Of a stretch of DNA of 64,000 nucleotides, positions 48,662-58,560 are shown piece by piece; within the stretch, counting starts at the first letter, position 1; each line of letters starts with the position of its first letter. The translations under genes were made by a program, and so were the position numbers. The notes under the pieces are model-generated. The model saw only the letters and a program-made list of their open reading frames with translations. It had not been told where the DNA came from and ran no database searches. Source of the DNA: Carnegiea gigantea (lineage: Eukaryota; Streptophyta; Magnoliopsida; Caryophyllales; Cactaceae); NCBI GenBank assembly GCA_029747015.1, contig JAKOGI010000008.1, positions 1,028,501 to 1,092,500 on the forward strand, written 5' to 3'.

Positions 48662-51600
48662 ATGGGAACCTTGATAACTCGCAGACCAGGTTATCAACAC
48701 TGCAGGGCTTTGTTCCAAGTGTTTTGTGTAGCTTGTCTGTCAGTGATTTATTCAGAAGCATATGTAATTAGCAGAGACGAAACAGACTGGTTGGCCTTGC
48801 TTGAATTCAAGGCTAAAATCACTGCAGATCCCCTTGGGATCATGGGCTCCTGGAACAATTCGACCCACTTCTGCAATTGGTTTGGCAATTGGTTTGGCAT
48901 TACCTGTGGAAGACGCCACCGAAGAGTCACCAGATTGAACCTTACTTCCTCACAACTGGGAGGTTCCATATCACCCCATATTGGAAACCTGAGCTTCTTG
49001 AGGGTTGTCGACTTGACCAATAACAGAATTGTAAATCAAATTCCCACAGAACTAGGCTATTTGCAGAGGATGGAGAGATTGGATCTGGACAGTAACTCGC
49101 TAAGTGGTGAAATTCCATCAAATCTATCCAGGTGCTCTAAACTAGTTTATTTAGACCTTTCAAATAATAAACTGGTGGGAGAAATTCCTGAGGAGCTGGG
49201 CTCCCTGTCAAAGCTTCAAGAGCTTTATTTATACAATGATGCTCTGACAGGAGGGGTACCTCCTTCTCTCGGAAACCTGTCTTCACTTGAGACCCTCTCC
49301 ATAGCAGCAAACAATTTGGTTGGGAGTATCCTTGATACTCTTGGCCGACTAAACCAACTTGTTCGTGTGACACTTGGTTCAAACAAGTTGTCTGGCACTG
49401 TCCCTCGATCCATCTTCAATCTCTCTTCTATTACGCAATTGAATATAGAATACAACCATCTGCAAGGATATCTTCCCTCTGACTTGTTCATCACCCTACC
49501 CTACCTGCAAATGCTATTTGTTGCCATGAACCAGCTTACAGGATCCATTCCTGCTTCAGTATCTAATGCTTCAAATTTAGAATCTCTAGATTTGGAAAGT
49601 AATTTATTTACAGGGAAAATACCCTGCCTCCAGAAGTCGAAGACACTTTATTCTTTCTCTGTGTTTAACAACTCTCTTGGGACAAAAGGGCCCGACGAAC
49701 TCAACTTTCTTTGCTCATTGACCAACGCCACAGATTTGCAAATGCTGGACATCAGCATCAACGAACTTGGGGGTTCAATACCTGAATGCATCAGCAATTT
49801 GTCATCTAAACTCACAAAGTTCCATCTGGATCAGAATCACATATCTGGCGGCATTCCACCTGATATTGCTAATCTTGTCAGCTTGACTATTCTCGATGCA
49901 CATCAGAACAAACTATCAGGTAAAATTCCTTGTGCCATTGGAAATCTGCAATACCTAGCATGAAGGGTTTTTTTAATAAAACAATGGAAACAACTCTCTG
50001 GGCCAATGAATCTCTAGGAAGCTTATCAAACTTAAGCATAGTTGATATGTCAAACAACAATTCTTAGGGTAATACCCCCAGCTGTTGGAAATTGGAAAAT
50101 GTTGAATTTTTAGTTTACCCCTTGGAGGCTTCCTTTACTACTAGTTCACTATGCTCACAGTTGCTCGTAACCTTGGATGCCAGAACTTCATTTGCCCTTT
50201 GAAACTTACATAGCATCGTGTCCGCTTCCACTCTACACATCACTGGTTCGGGTCTCATGTCATGCCACTAACCTGTTATTTCTCGTGAACCACAACTTCC
50301 CAGCACAACAGAATATTAATTCGATATCCTCCTTGTGTTTGTGCTCCAAAACAGCTTCTGCCCAACCTTTGAACATTGTCCACGGCACCACCAGAAGGTC
50401 TTCAATAGACCTGCAACCAGACCAAAATTCAGCGGCAAAACAACATAGCCGAATGAAATGATACTTAACAGGTCCTTCCCTTCCCAGCCACATAAATCAC
50501 ATACAGAATCGTGCACAGTTTATTTCAACAGATTTTACTTTGCGGAACCACTGCACGGCAGCTGCGCAGGTCTTTGAGAAAACTCACTTTACAACTTGCA
50601 TTCCTATTTTAGTATCTAATACTTCAAATTTAACATCTCTCCTTTGGCCAACTTTTAACAGGGAAAGTGCCCTCACTCCAGAAGTTAAATGCACTTCAGG
50701 TGCTCACCATAGAAGATAACTATCTTGGAAATGGAGCATCTGGTGATTTGAACTTTCTTTGCTCATTCACCAACGCCACTAATTTGCAAATACTGGACGT
50801 CAGTACCAATAATCTCGGGGGTTGGTTACCTGAATGTACAGCCAACTTGTCATCCGAGCTCAAACTAATTTGGTTGGAAAACAATCACATATCTGGCACC
50901 ATTTCAGCTGATATTGGTAAATCTGTTTCTTATTTTTCTCTTGGAGGGAATAAAATATATGGGAGGATTCCTCAATCATTATGCAATGCCACAAAGCTTG
51001 ATATCCTTGACCTCAGGGATAACCACTTAGAAGGGACTATTCCTGATTGTTTAATTGCATTGTCTCAAACTCTTGGCGTGCTCAACCTAAGGCGGAACAA
51101 CATAGGGGGTACTATCCCTAATAAATTTGTGAAAGGTTGCAGATTAGATACCCTGGACTTCAATGGGAATCTACTACAGGGACAGATCCCAACATCTCTT
51201 GCTAAGTGCAAAGAGCTGAAAGTTTTAAATCTTGGGAGTAACCAATTACATGACAATTTCCCTTGTGAGCTGAAAACCTTGTTTAAGTTGCAAGTTCTCA
51301 TTCTAAAATCCAATAAACTTAATGGAAATATCGCCTGCCCCGGAAGAGAATTGTTTTGGCCACTGCTTCAAATACTTGACCTTTCTTCCAATCAGTTCAG
51401 TGGCAAGATGACATTGCAATTCATCCCAGGGTCAAGGTTGATGATAACTGGAACAAAGGAACTGCAAATGACACCGTACGTTTTGGAATATTATTCAAAC
51501 GTGCGAGGCGCAGTCGACTACTATACAGACGGGGTAATACTCACCTTCAAAAACAATGACTTTGAAGTCCAAAGGGTCCTTAAGATCTTCAGCACCATAG

Positions 51601-52201
51601 ACTTGTCAAACAATGCTTTTCATGGGGAAATACCCAAAGAGTTGGGGAATCTGAATGCTCTTATAGTTCTCAACCTTTCTCATAATTCTTTGTGGGGAAA
51701 TATTCCAACATCATTGGGAATCTGAGCCAACTAGAATCGCTAGACCTCTCATGTAATGCACTCAGCGGGAATATACCTCGAGAGCTTGCAAATTTGAATT
51801 TCCTAGAATACTTGAACCTATCCTTCAATAAGTTGGCAGGACCGATCCCAAGAAGCACACAAATTCAGTCATTCGATGCTTCCTCATACCAAGGAAACCC
51901 AGGACTATACGGCCCACCATTGACAGGTGCGCATGCAAATGTTCCAGGATCGAAACCATCAGCATCTGGAGATGGATCGCAATGGAGGTCCAAGAGTGAA
52001 ATCAAGTGGATGCTGCAGGGAGCTGAAGTGGGGTTTACTGTTGGCCTGACCATCTTTGTTGGGCCTTTGCTTTAAATCAGGAGATGGAGGCAATGGTACT
52101 GCAGGCATCTTGGCAGACTTGTCATGAAAGTCATGGGCAGGGAAGACCAATCGAGGAGAAGGAGGGGGAGGAGGCAACTACAGCAGCAGCGGAGACACTA
52201 A
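48662..52201 (+). pseudogene. RLP copy 3, near-intact but with two lesions
   Basis: Reads open from MGTLITRRPGY through signal peptide, N-cap (CNWFGNWFGITCGR, with a small FGNW duplication) and about 15 LRRs to a stop at 49961. A donor TCAG|GTAAAA at 49919 and acceptor TTTTAACAG before 50660 would splice LSG to KVPSLQKLNAL in frame and skip that stop. The second part (50660-51725) covers the C-terminal LRRs and island (TKELQMTPYVLEYY). Lesions: loss of one T near 51715 (SLGI-stop) with the correct frame resuming as [13 protein letters not shown], and TAC to TAA at 52073-52075 inside the TM segment; the frame continues as RRWRQWYCRHLGRL to 52201. If read to the TAA it would lose its tail. Confidence 0.82.
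50200..50545 (-). pseudogene. zf-RVT relic of a LINE inside RLP copy 3
   Basis: Antisense to the RLP, frames read VHDSVCDLCGWEGK and, after a shift, CCFAAEFWSGCRSIED, WAEAVLEHKHKEDIELIF, GKLWFTRNNR. This is the pattern of the reverse-transcriptase zinc-binding domain and following C-terminal tail of plant LINE proteins (CxxCG, later FAxxFW, W-x-x-RN). It sits wholly within the candidate intron 49919-50659, and no RT domain remains. Confidence 0.6.
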
Positions 52202-53340
52202 ACCTAAATCAGGCATCAACTACTCAAAAGTCAAGGAGATGGTAAATATGATTTTCTATTTCCACATTTACAAAGTAACTTCATGATTTGCTTCATGCCT
52301 TCATGCTGAGAGTGCAGAGGAGTGCATGCATATGTATTAAGTACAAAGTTTACAAACTCATGATGAATGTTCACACTTTCACTTGACCTTTTATGTCATT
52401 CAATAATTTGATCTTTATGTTATCCAATATTTTGATCTTGATGTTATTCAATATTTTGACATGTAAATTGATTTTGAATCTCTTTTTCATCAGTGTGCAA
52501 GTTTAATTAATTAAGCATACAGTTTAGGAACAAGTTGGATTGAAGTTAATAAATTGTTGGATTGAACTGATGATTATAAGCATACAGGCTACAGCTTAGT
52601 ATTGTTGCATATTATTCAGGTTGAAATAATGCAATTTCAAGCATCTGGTTCCTAGGTTACACTCTAGACAAATTGTTTTGCGGATCTATATTTTCTTGCA
52701 TCCCACTGCAGGGGAACCAACGCCATGTTGTCAAGGAACCGTGAAGGGCTAATTACTTTAAGTTCTATGAAGTTTGTGTCTCTGTGTGTGTACGCGTGCA
52801 TGCGTGTTTCCTTGTTTTGTTGTTTCCAAAGAGCTCTTAGGTTGTTAGTATGATGGTCATGCATTGAAGTCTGAATTAATTGTTTGTAATTTTGGACCAG
52901 TTTATTGCAATGGTTGATGGGAACATTTACGTAAGAAACCTCAACTTAGGATGTGTGTATGTATTTGTTAATTTTTTTTGGTTATTTTTCATATTTTTTT
53001 GGCTTATTTTTAATATTTATTATTCATATCTTACGGGTGTGTTTGATCAATCCATTATTTATACCAACATCCATAATTTATGCACTCATCTTCTTCCTTT
53101 AGGTTAATGGCTCATACTTATGGATTAATAATGGTACCTAATTCATCGGCTATCTGGTAAATTAATCATTCTTTCAGAAGATAGATCTAACTTTTTGGAG
53201 ACAACTCTGTTATGGCAAATTCATCATCATTCCTTAATACTCTCAGGTGGATTCATAAATAACTTAAACTAATCATATTTGTGAAAACCAAATTTATCAT
53301 CACTGCCATTCATCATAATCATTATCATATCACAATTCAC
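52202..53340. other. 3-prime flank of RLP copy 3
   Basis: Aligns with 45120-47400 after copy 2 but lacks both the approximately 800-bp segment 45830-46630 and the hAT MITE. No gene seen. Confidence 0.55.
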
Positions 53341-54230
53341 ATAAGGAAGCAGGGCACCCAGCACTGGACATGTTTCAGGGGAAAATTCAACGAGGTCAAG
53401 GTCATTTTTCTCTGCTCTCTTCTATTTCTTCTTGTATAATGTGACTGTTTTTATGGGTTAATAGACAAATTGTGACGCCTAACATGCTTACCTGGAAAAC
53501 GATTTTTTGAGCTGTAAGATTTTTGAAGCTTCAAAACAGAAAAGATTAAACAAACCGGGACTCTGGGAGGTAAAATGATAGAAGATTTCAAACAAAGTGA
53601 GGTAAGCATAGCACAGTTGTACGAGTACCTCAAAATTGCAAAGGTGTCTGTAATCTCCTTGAAGAATGAGCTTCGTTTGGAAACCCCATCAAAGAAGGCG
53701 TCGCTGAAAAATAATAGCCCAGCATAGAAGCTGTCAATGCAGCCAAAGACTTCAGCCGTCAACCATCACCACAGATTTTTTTGAGAAGTGCAGGGACTTT
53801 GAGTAATGATGTATCTGAAGTTTCAAGTAATCAACTGTACATCCAGAATTTTCTGCAATCTAATTGAAGGTAACATGCAGATCGATCATCAACTGAACTA
53901 ACGATATTAAACTGTGCAAGTAACCCAAACATAGGAGCATAGTAGCATACTACAACATCCTGGTTTATGTCTTCGCCATCACAGTTACAAATTTTGAAGT
54001 AATTGCTTTGAGTTTCCACAATTGACAACGCGTACACGTCTAATGAACACCCCCCCCCACCCCCCACCCAAATGCACGCCCAAAGTATACCAATTGCAAC
54101 TAATGTTTAACATCTCAACTAACACAGTAAAGATGTGTCCATTCATGCATTAGTTCAATTAGTCTGGCAAATCTTGTGTCTAAGGTGGTGTAAAAAGGCA
54201 TATAAGTTATATTAGGTAAGCCCAAGGTTG
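53341..54230. other. RLP ghost: upstream and downstream modules without a gene body
   Basis: 53650-53960 is an A-type RLP upstream module (GAATGAGCTTCGTTTGGAAA, GCAGCCAAAGAC at about 53739, AATTTTCTGCAATCTAATTGAA). No RLP ATG or coding follows. After a C-rich joint (54050-54066) the DNA passes straight to the segment found just downstream of copy 1 (GTCCATTCATGCATTAG, TCTGGCAAATCTTGTG). The whole coding body has been deleted. Confidence 0.6.
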
Positions 54231-54416
54231 GTATCAGAGAAATGCTCAGCAAGATGGCCTTGGGCCAGCAACAAGGAGAAAGGGGGGGGGGGGGGACACT
54301 ATTTTATAACGTGAATTGGACCAACTGCTGATTACCACTGAATTATGCAAGATACTTCCTACCATATTTTATTACAGACTATACATAATATAGTACTCAT
54401 AATCTAGTTTACCCAT

Positions 54417-54584
54417 GAAGGGGAGTCTTGGAGCAACGGTAAGGTTGTCTCCATATGACCAAAAGGTCACGGGTTCGAGCCGTGGAATCAGCCACTGACA
54501 AAGTCAGGTTAGGTTGTCTACAATTCACCCCTTGGGGTGCGGCCGTTCCCTGGACCCTGCGTGAACGTGGAATCCTTGTTTGTT
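54417..54584 (+). mobile_element. Au-like SINE with 16-bp target duplication
   Basis: Begins GGGGAGTCTTGGAGCAACGG (box A region) and has box B GGTTCGAGCCGTGG at 54472-54485, then CCCTTGGGGTGCGGCC and CCCTGGACCCTGCG, the known layout of Au SINEs. It ends in a T-rich CCTTGTTTGTT. Target duplication AATCTAGTTTACCCAT (54401-54416) and AATCTAGTTTATCTAT (54585-54600) differs at two places. The paralogous site near 37375-37395 has no SINE. Confidence 0.88.
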
Positions 54585-54600
54585 AATCTAGTTTATCTAT

Positions 54601-56004
54601 CAGCGTTATGAATTTCCTTCCTCCTAAATTAGGTTAGTAGAAAGGATTTGACTTTCTAATTACAAAAAATTTGGGTCTTATACAACTGAATGGAGTGAAT
54701 TCCTATCTTCTACTCCATGCAAGCCCATAACACAAAGGCTTCTTAAGGCTGTGCCCTACATGAATTTACATTCTTCCCCCACGAGAAGAAAAATGTTATT
54801 GTGCTGTCCGAAACGGTGAAATTTTACTTGGCAGAAAGTGAATTGAAGTAATTGACTGTCTGCAACTCCATATTAGCATTGGCCGTGAAATTACAGACAT
54901 TTTTAGTTTCTACACTGCCAAATAAAACTGTTTACGGAAACAGCACATTAGAGACAAACAACTATCTAACAGAAGGAAACCCCACAAAATACAGACTTCT
55001 CTAGGAAATTCACTATTTGCAGTTTCAGAACAGAGTGTCCTGAAAATAGAATCCAACATCTTCACGTTGCTTGCAGATCATGATGATGACGACGACGATA
55101 ATGATACATGCCAAAATTTTCAATTTTGGGGCAAAAGCCACATTTGCATCATCTATTAATTACTATGACTTATGATAGCAGTCTCCCATCTCCCCTGTAA
55201 TACATATCAAATAGTAGATCAAGATAGGTTAAGACAAGAACTGGAGTTACAGGAGGATGAATAAATAGGTGTCTTCCTCCGAAAGAAAAAGGTCTACCAA
55301 TAGTGTTTATTTAGATAGGAACAGATGTGATAAATACTGATAACTCTCGGATAGAGTTGTGTTCCATAACGAAAAAACTCCCTAGATGTCATAACATCCC
55401 TTCATCCCTCTCTATCTTTTCCCAAAACAAAAGCCTTAACAATGAAAGAGAACTTGTGAAGCACTATCAATTTCTACCACCCAAAGCTTACCAGGTCTAC
55501 TGACGTGAAATCCAAGCATTAATTGCTGCCTATGGAGTTGCATCAATTGAGACCCATTCAAATGGTGCACTCAAGACGACTCAAGGAGTTTGTTGTTAAC
55601 AGTTGATCAGGTCAACACCCAATTTTGTTCACAGCCTTCAATGATGAAAAAGAACCGGGACAAATTGCATCAAGAACAATAAATGTAACGTGTTCTTGGG
55701 GCTGAGATATGCCCAAAATTTTCAATTTTTGGAGAAGGCCGTGTTTGTGTTATTCTATATCCCATGTTTGCAAAAAATTCTCCACATGTTATGATCTAGG
55801 AGAACCTCCTCCCACCTCCCCTGCTATTAATGCAAGTACTAGATAATTCAGTTATTTAAGGGAACAGAACACATTTCATCCCCGTTAATGTCTTATCCTT
55901 TATTTTCCACTTCCCAAAAGTAACTTAAGGGGCCCCAAAAAGAAAAAACACAAACACACATAACACAACACAACATTGAGCTCTATCCTACAGGGTGGGC
56001 ACAT
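54601..56004 (+). other. B-type upstream segment of the intact RLP gene
   Basis: Paralogous to 37395-37822 plus 40426-41227. The proximal 200 bp (GATAATTCAGTTATTTAAG, CCACTTCCCAAAAGTAAC, ACATTGAGCTC) probably includes the promoter and leader of the gene at 56005. No coding region. Confidence 0.5.
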
Positions 56005-58560
56005 ATGGGAATCCTGATGAATGGCAGACCAGCTTATCAACGCTGCTCGGCTGCATTTCCCATGTTTCTTGTAGCTTGTCTATCACTTGTTTGCTCAGCA
56101 ACATATGCAATTAGCAGAAATGAAACGGATAAGATGGCTTTGCTCAAATTCAAGGCTAAAATCACAGCTGACCCACTTGGGATAATGAGCTCATGGAATG
56201 ATTCGACCCGCTTCTGCAGCTGGTTTGGCATTACCTGCAGCAAACGCCACCCAAGAGTCACCGAATTGGTTCTCAAGTCGTCGCAGCTAGGAGGTTCCAT
56301 ATCACCCCATATTGGAAATCTGACCTTCTTGAGGCTTGTTGACCTGGCCAACAATAGCCTCTTCAACAAGCTTCCCCCAGAAATAGGCTATTTGCGAAGG
56401 CTGAAGACGTTGTACCTGTACAATAATTCACTAACTGGTGAAATTCCATCAAATCTATCCAGGTGCACCGAACTTGTTTATCTAAGCCTTGTCAACAATA
56501 TGCTGACAGGAGCAATTCCTAAGGAGCTTGGCCTCCTATCAAGGCTTCAAGGTTTTACAGTATACAATAACAATCTAACAGGAGAGATACCATCATCCCT
56601 TGGAAATCTGTCTTCACTAAGTATGCTCTCTGTAGGAGAAAACAATTTGGTTGGGAGTATCCCTGATGCTCTTGGGCAACTAAATCAACTTACTTTTTTG
56701 GGACTTGAATACAACAACTTGTCTGGCAGTGTGCCCTCTCTCCATAAGCTGAATGCGCTTAAGCAGCTCCGTATACATTATAACTCTCTTGGAACAAGTG
56801 GATCTGATGATTTGAACTTTCTGTGCTCATTGATCAATGCCACTGATTTGCAAATGCTGCACATGACCAGCAATGATCTTGGGGGTTTGTTACCTGAATG
56901 CACCAGCAACTTGTCATCGACACTCGAATATTTCTTGGTGTATGGAAATCATATATCAGGCAACATTCCAGCTACTATTGCTAATCTTGTCAGCTTGAAG
57001 GCTCTTGAGCTAGGCAAGAACTCATTATCAGGTATGATTCCTCATATTGTAGGGAATTTGCAAAATGTGGTGTTCTTAGAATTTGGAAAAAATCATTTCA
57101 CTGGGGCAATTCCAGAATCTCTCGGAAACTTATCAGAATTAGGTTACCTTTCTATGACACACAACAATCTTCAGGGTCACATTCCTTCCAGTCTAGGAAA
57201 TTGCAAAACATTGTATTTCTTAGATCTTTCAACAAACAATCTCAGTGGTTCGTTGCCCCCAGAAATAATTGGTCTGTCAGCTCTTTCTGTCATTGTTTTC
57301 TCTATTTACAGGAATAACATAGAGGGGAAAATTCCTCTATCATTATGCAATGCCACAAAGCTTGATATTCTTGTCCTAGGGGATAACCATTTACAAGGGA
57401 GCATCCCTAGTTGTCTAATTGCAATGACACCAACACTGGGTGTGTTGAACTTAGGGAGGAACAATCTAGGTGGTACTATCCCCAATGGGTTTGGAGAAGG
57501 TTGTCGATTAAACACTCTGGACTTCAGTGGAAATTCTCTACAAGGACAGGTTCCACGTTCTCTTGCTAACTGCAAAAAGCTGAAAGTCTTAGATCTTGAG
57601 GATAACCAATTAAATGGAAGCATCCCTTGTCAGCTAAAAACCCTGTCAGAGCTGCAAGTTCTCATTCTAAAATCCAATAAATTCAGTGGAACTCTAGCCT
57701 GCCAAGGGAGAGATTCAATGTGGCCATTGCTTCAGATATTGGACCTTGCTTCTAATAACTTCAGCGGTGAGATTAAAGCACACTTTACGTCTAACTGGAG
57801 GTTCATGATGAGTGGAACAAAGGAATTGCAATCAGAGCCAGACTATTTGCAATATATTTCAGCAGAGGCACAGACGATCTATCAAAATGTAGCAGTTCTT
57901 ACCTTCAAAAACAATGAGTTTCCACTGGAAAAGGTCCCTAAAATCTTCACATGCATAGACTTGTCAAATAATGCTTTTCATGGGGAGATACCTAGAGAGT
58001 TCGGGAACCTGAATTCTCTTATAGTTCTCAACCTTTCTCACAATTCTCTATCAGGTAATATTCCATCTTCATTTGGGAACATGAGCCAACTTGAATCATT
58101 GGACCTCTCGTGTAATGCCCTCAGTGGGAATATACCTCAAGAGCTGGCAAACTTAAATTTCCTTGAATACTTGAATGTGTCTTTCAACAAGTTGGTAGGA
58201 CCGATTCCAATTAGCACACAGCTTCAGTCATTCAACGCATCTGCATACCAAGGGAACCCAGGACTATACGGCCCGCCATTGACACCTAGACATGCTCCAG
58301 GATCGATACCTTCAACATTTCAAGATGAATCCCAGTGGACTTGCAAGAGTGAAGTGGAGTGGATGCTGAGGGGTGCTCAAGTGGGGTTCCCTGTTGGTGT
58401 GACCATCTTTATAGGGCCTCTGCTTTACATGAAGAGATGGAGGCAATGGTACTGCAAGCATCTGGGCAGACTTGCCATGAAAATCTTGCGCTTGGAAGAC
58501 CCAGCGAGGGGAAGAAGAAGAAGAAGCAGGCGACAGCAGCGGCAAAGACATCAAGCCTAA
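56005..58560 (+). CDS. LRR receptor-like protein, intact, apparently chimeric (851 aa)
   Basis: Plasma-membrane LRR receptor without a kinase; such RLPs usually act in immunity or development through partners like SOBIR1. One exon. Signal peptide 12-33; N-cap with NETDKMALLKFKAKITADPL and Cys71/Cys78 (FCSWFGITC); about 20 LRRs at 96-595; island 596-646 (WRFMMSGTKELQ to FPLEKVPKIF); four more LRRs to 740; TM about 790-808 with GFPVG; Arg-rich tail. Residues 1-430 resemble subfamily XII kinases (RVTEL, GGSISPHIGNL, LNFLCSLINATDLQ, LPEC). Residues 443-851 are Cf/RLP12-like ([48 protein letters not shown]). About three LRRs present in copies 2 and 3 are missing near residue 240. The only undamaged member of the cluster. 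Confidence 0.92.
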   Translation: MGILMNGRPAYQRCSAAFPMFLVACLSLVCSATYAISRNETDKMALLKFKAKITADPLGIMSSWNDSTRFCSWFGITCSKRHPRVTELVLKSSQLGGSISPHIGNLTFLRLVDLANNSLFNKLPPEIGYLRRLKTLYLYNNSLTGEIPSNLSRCTELVYLSLVNNMLTGAIPKELGLLSRLQGFTVYNNNLTGEIPSSLGNLSSLSMLSVGENNLVGSIPDALGQLNQLTFLGLEYNNLSGSVPSLHKLNALKQLRIHYNSLGTSGSDDLNFLCSLINATDLQMLHMTSNDLGGLLPECTSNLSSTLEYFLVYGNHISGNIPATIANLVSLKALELGKNSLSGMIPHIVGNLQNVVFLEFGKNHFTGAIPESLGNLSELGYLSMTHNNLQGHIPSSLGNCKTLYFLDLSTNNLSGSLPPEIIGLSALSVIVFSIYRNNIEGKIPLSLCNATKLDILVLGDNHLQGSIPSCLIAMTPTLGVLNLGRNNLGGTIPNGFGEGCRLNTLDFSGNSLQGQVPRSLANCKKLKVLDLEDNQLNGSIPCQLKTLSELQVLILKSNKFSGTLACQGRDSMWPLLQILDLASNNFSGEIKAHFTSNWRFMMSGTKELQSEPDYLQYISAEAQTIYQNVAVLTFKNNEFPLEKVPKIFTCIDLSNNAFHGEIPREFGNLNSLIVLNLSHNSLSGNIPSSFGNMSQLESLDLSCNALSGNIPQELANLNFLEYLNVSFNKLVGPIPISTQLQSFNASAYQGNPGLYGPPLTPRHAPGSIPSTFQDESQWTCKSEVEWMLRGAQVGFPVGVTIFIGPLLYMKRWRQWYCKHLGRLAMKILRLEDPARGRRRRSRRQQRQRHQA

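Noticed and set aside
54417..54584. tRNA gene
   Set aside because: Same reason; it has a target duplication and an Au SINE body.
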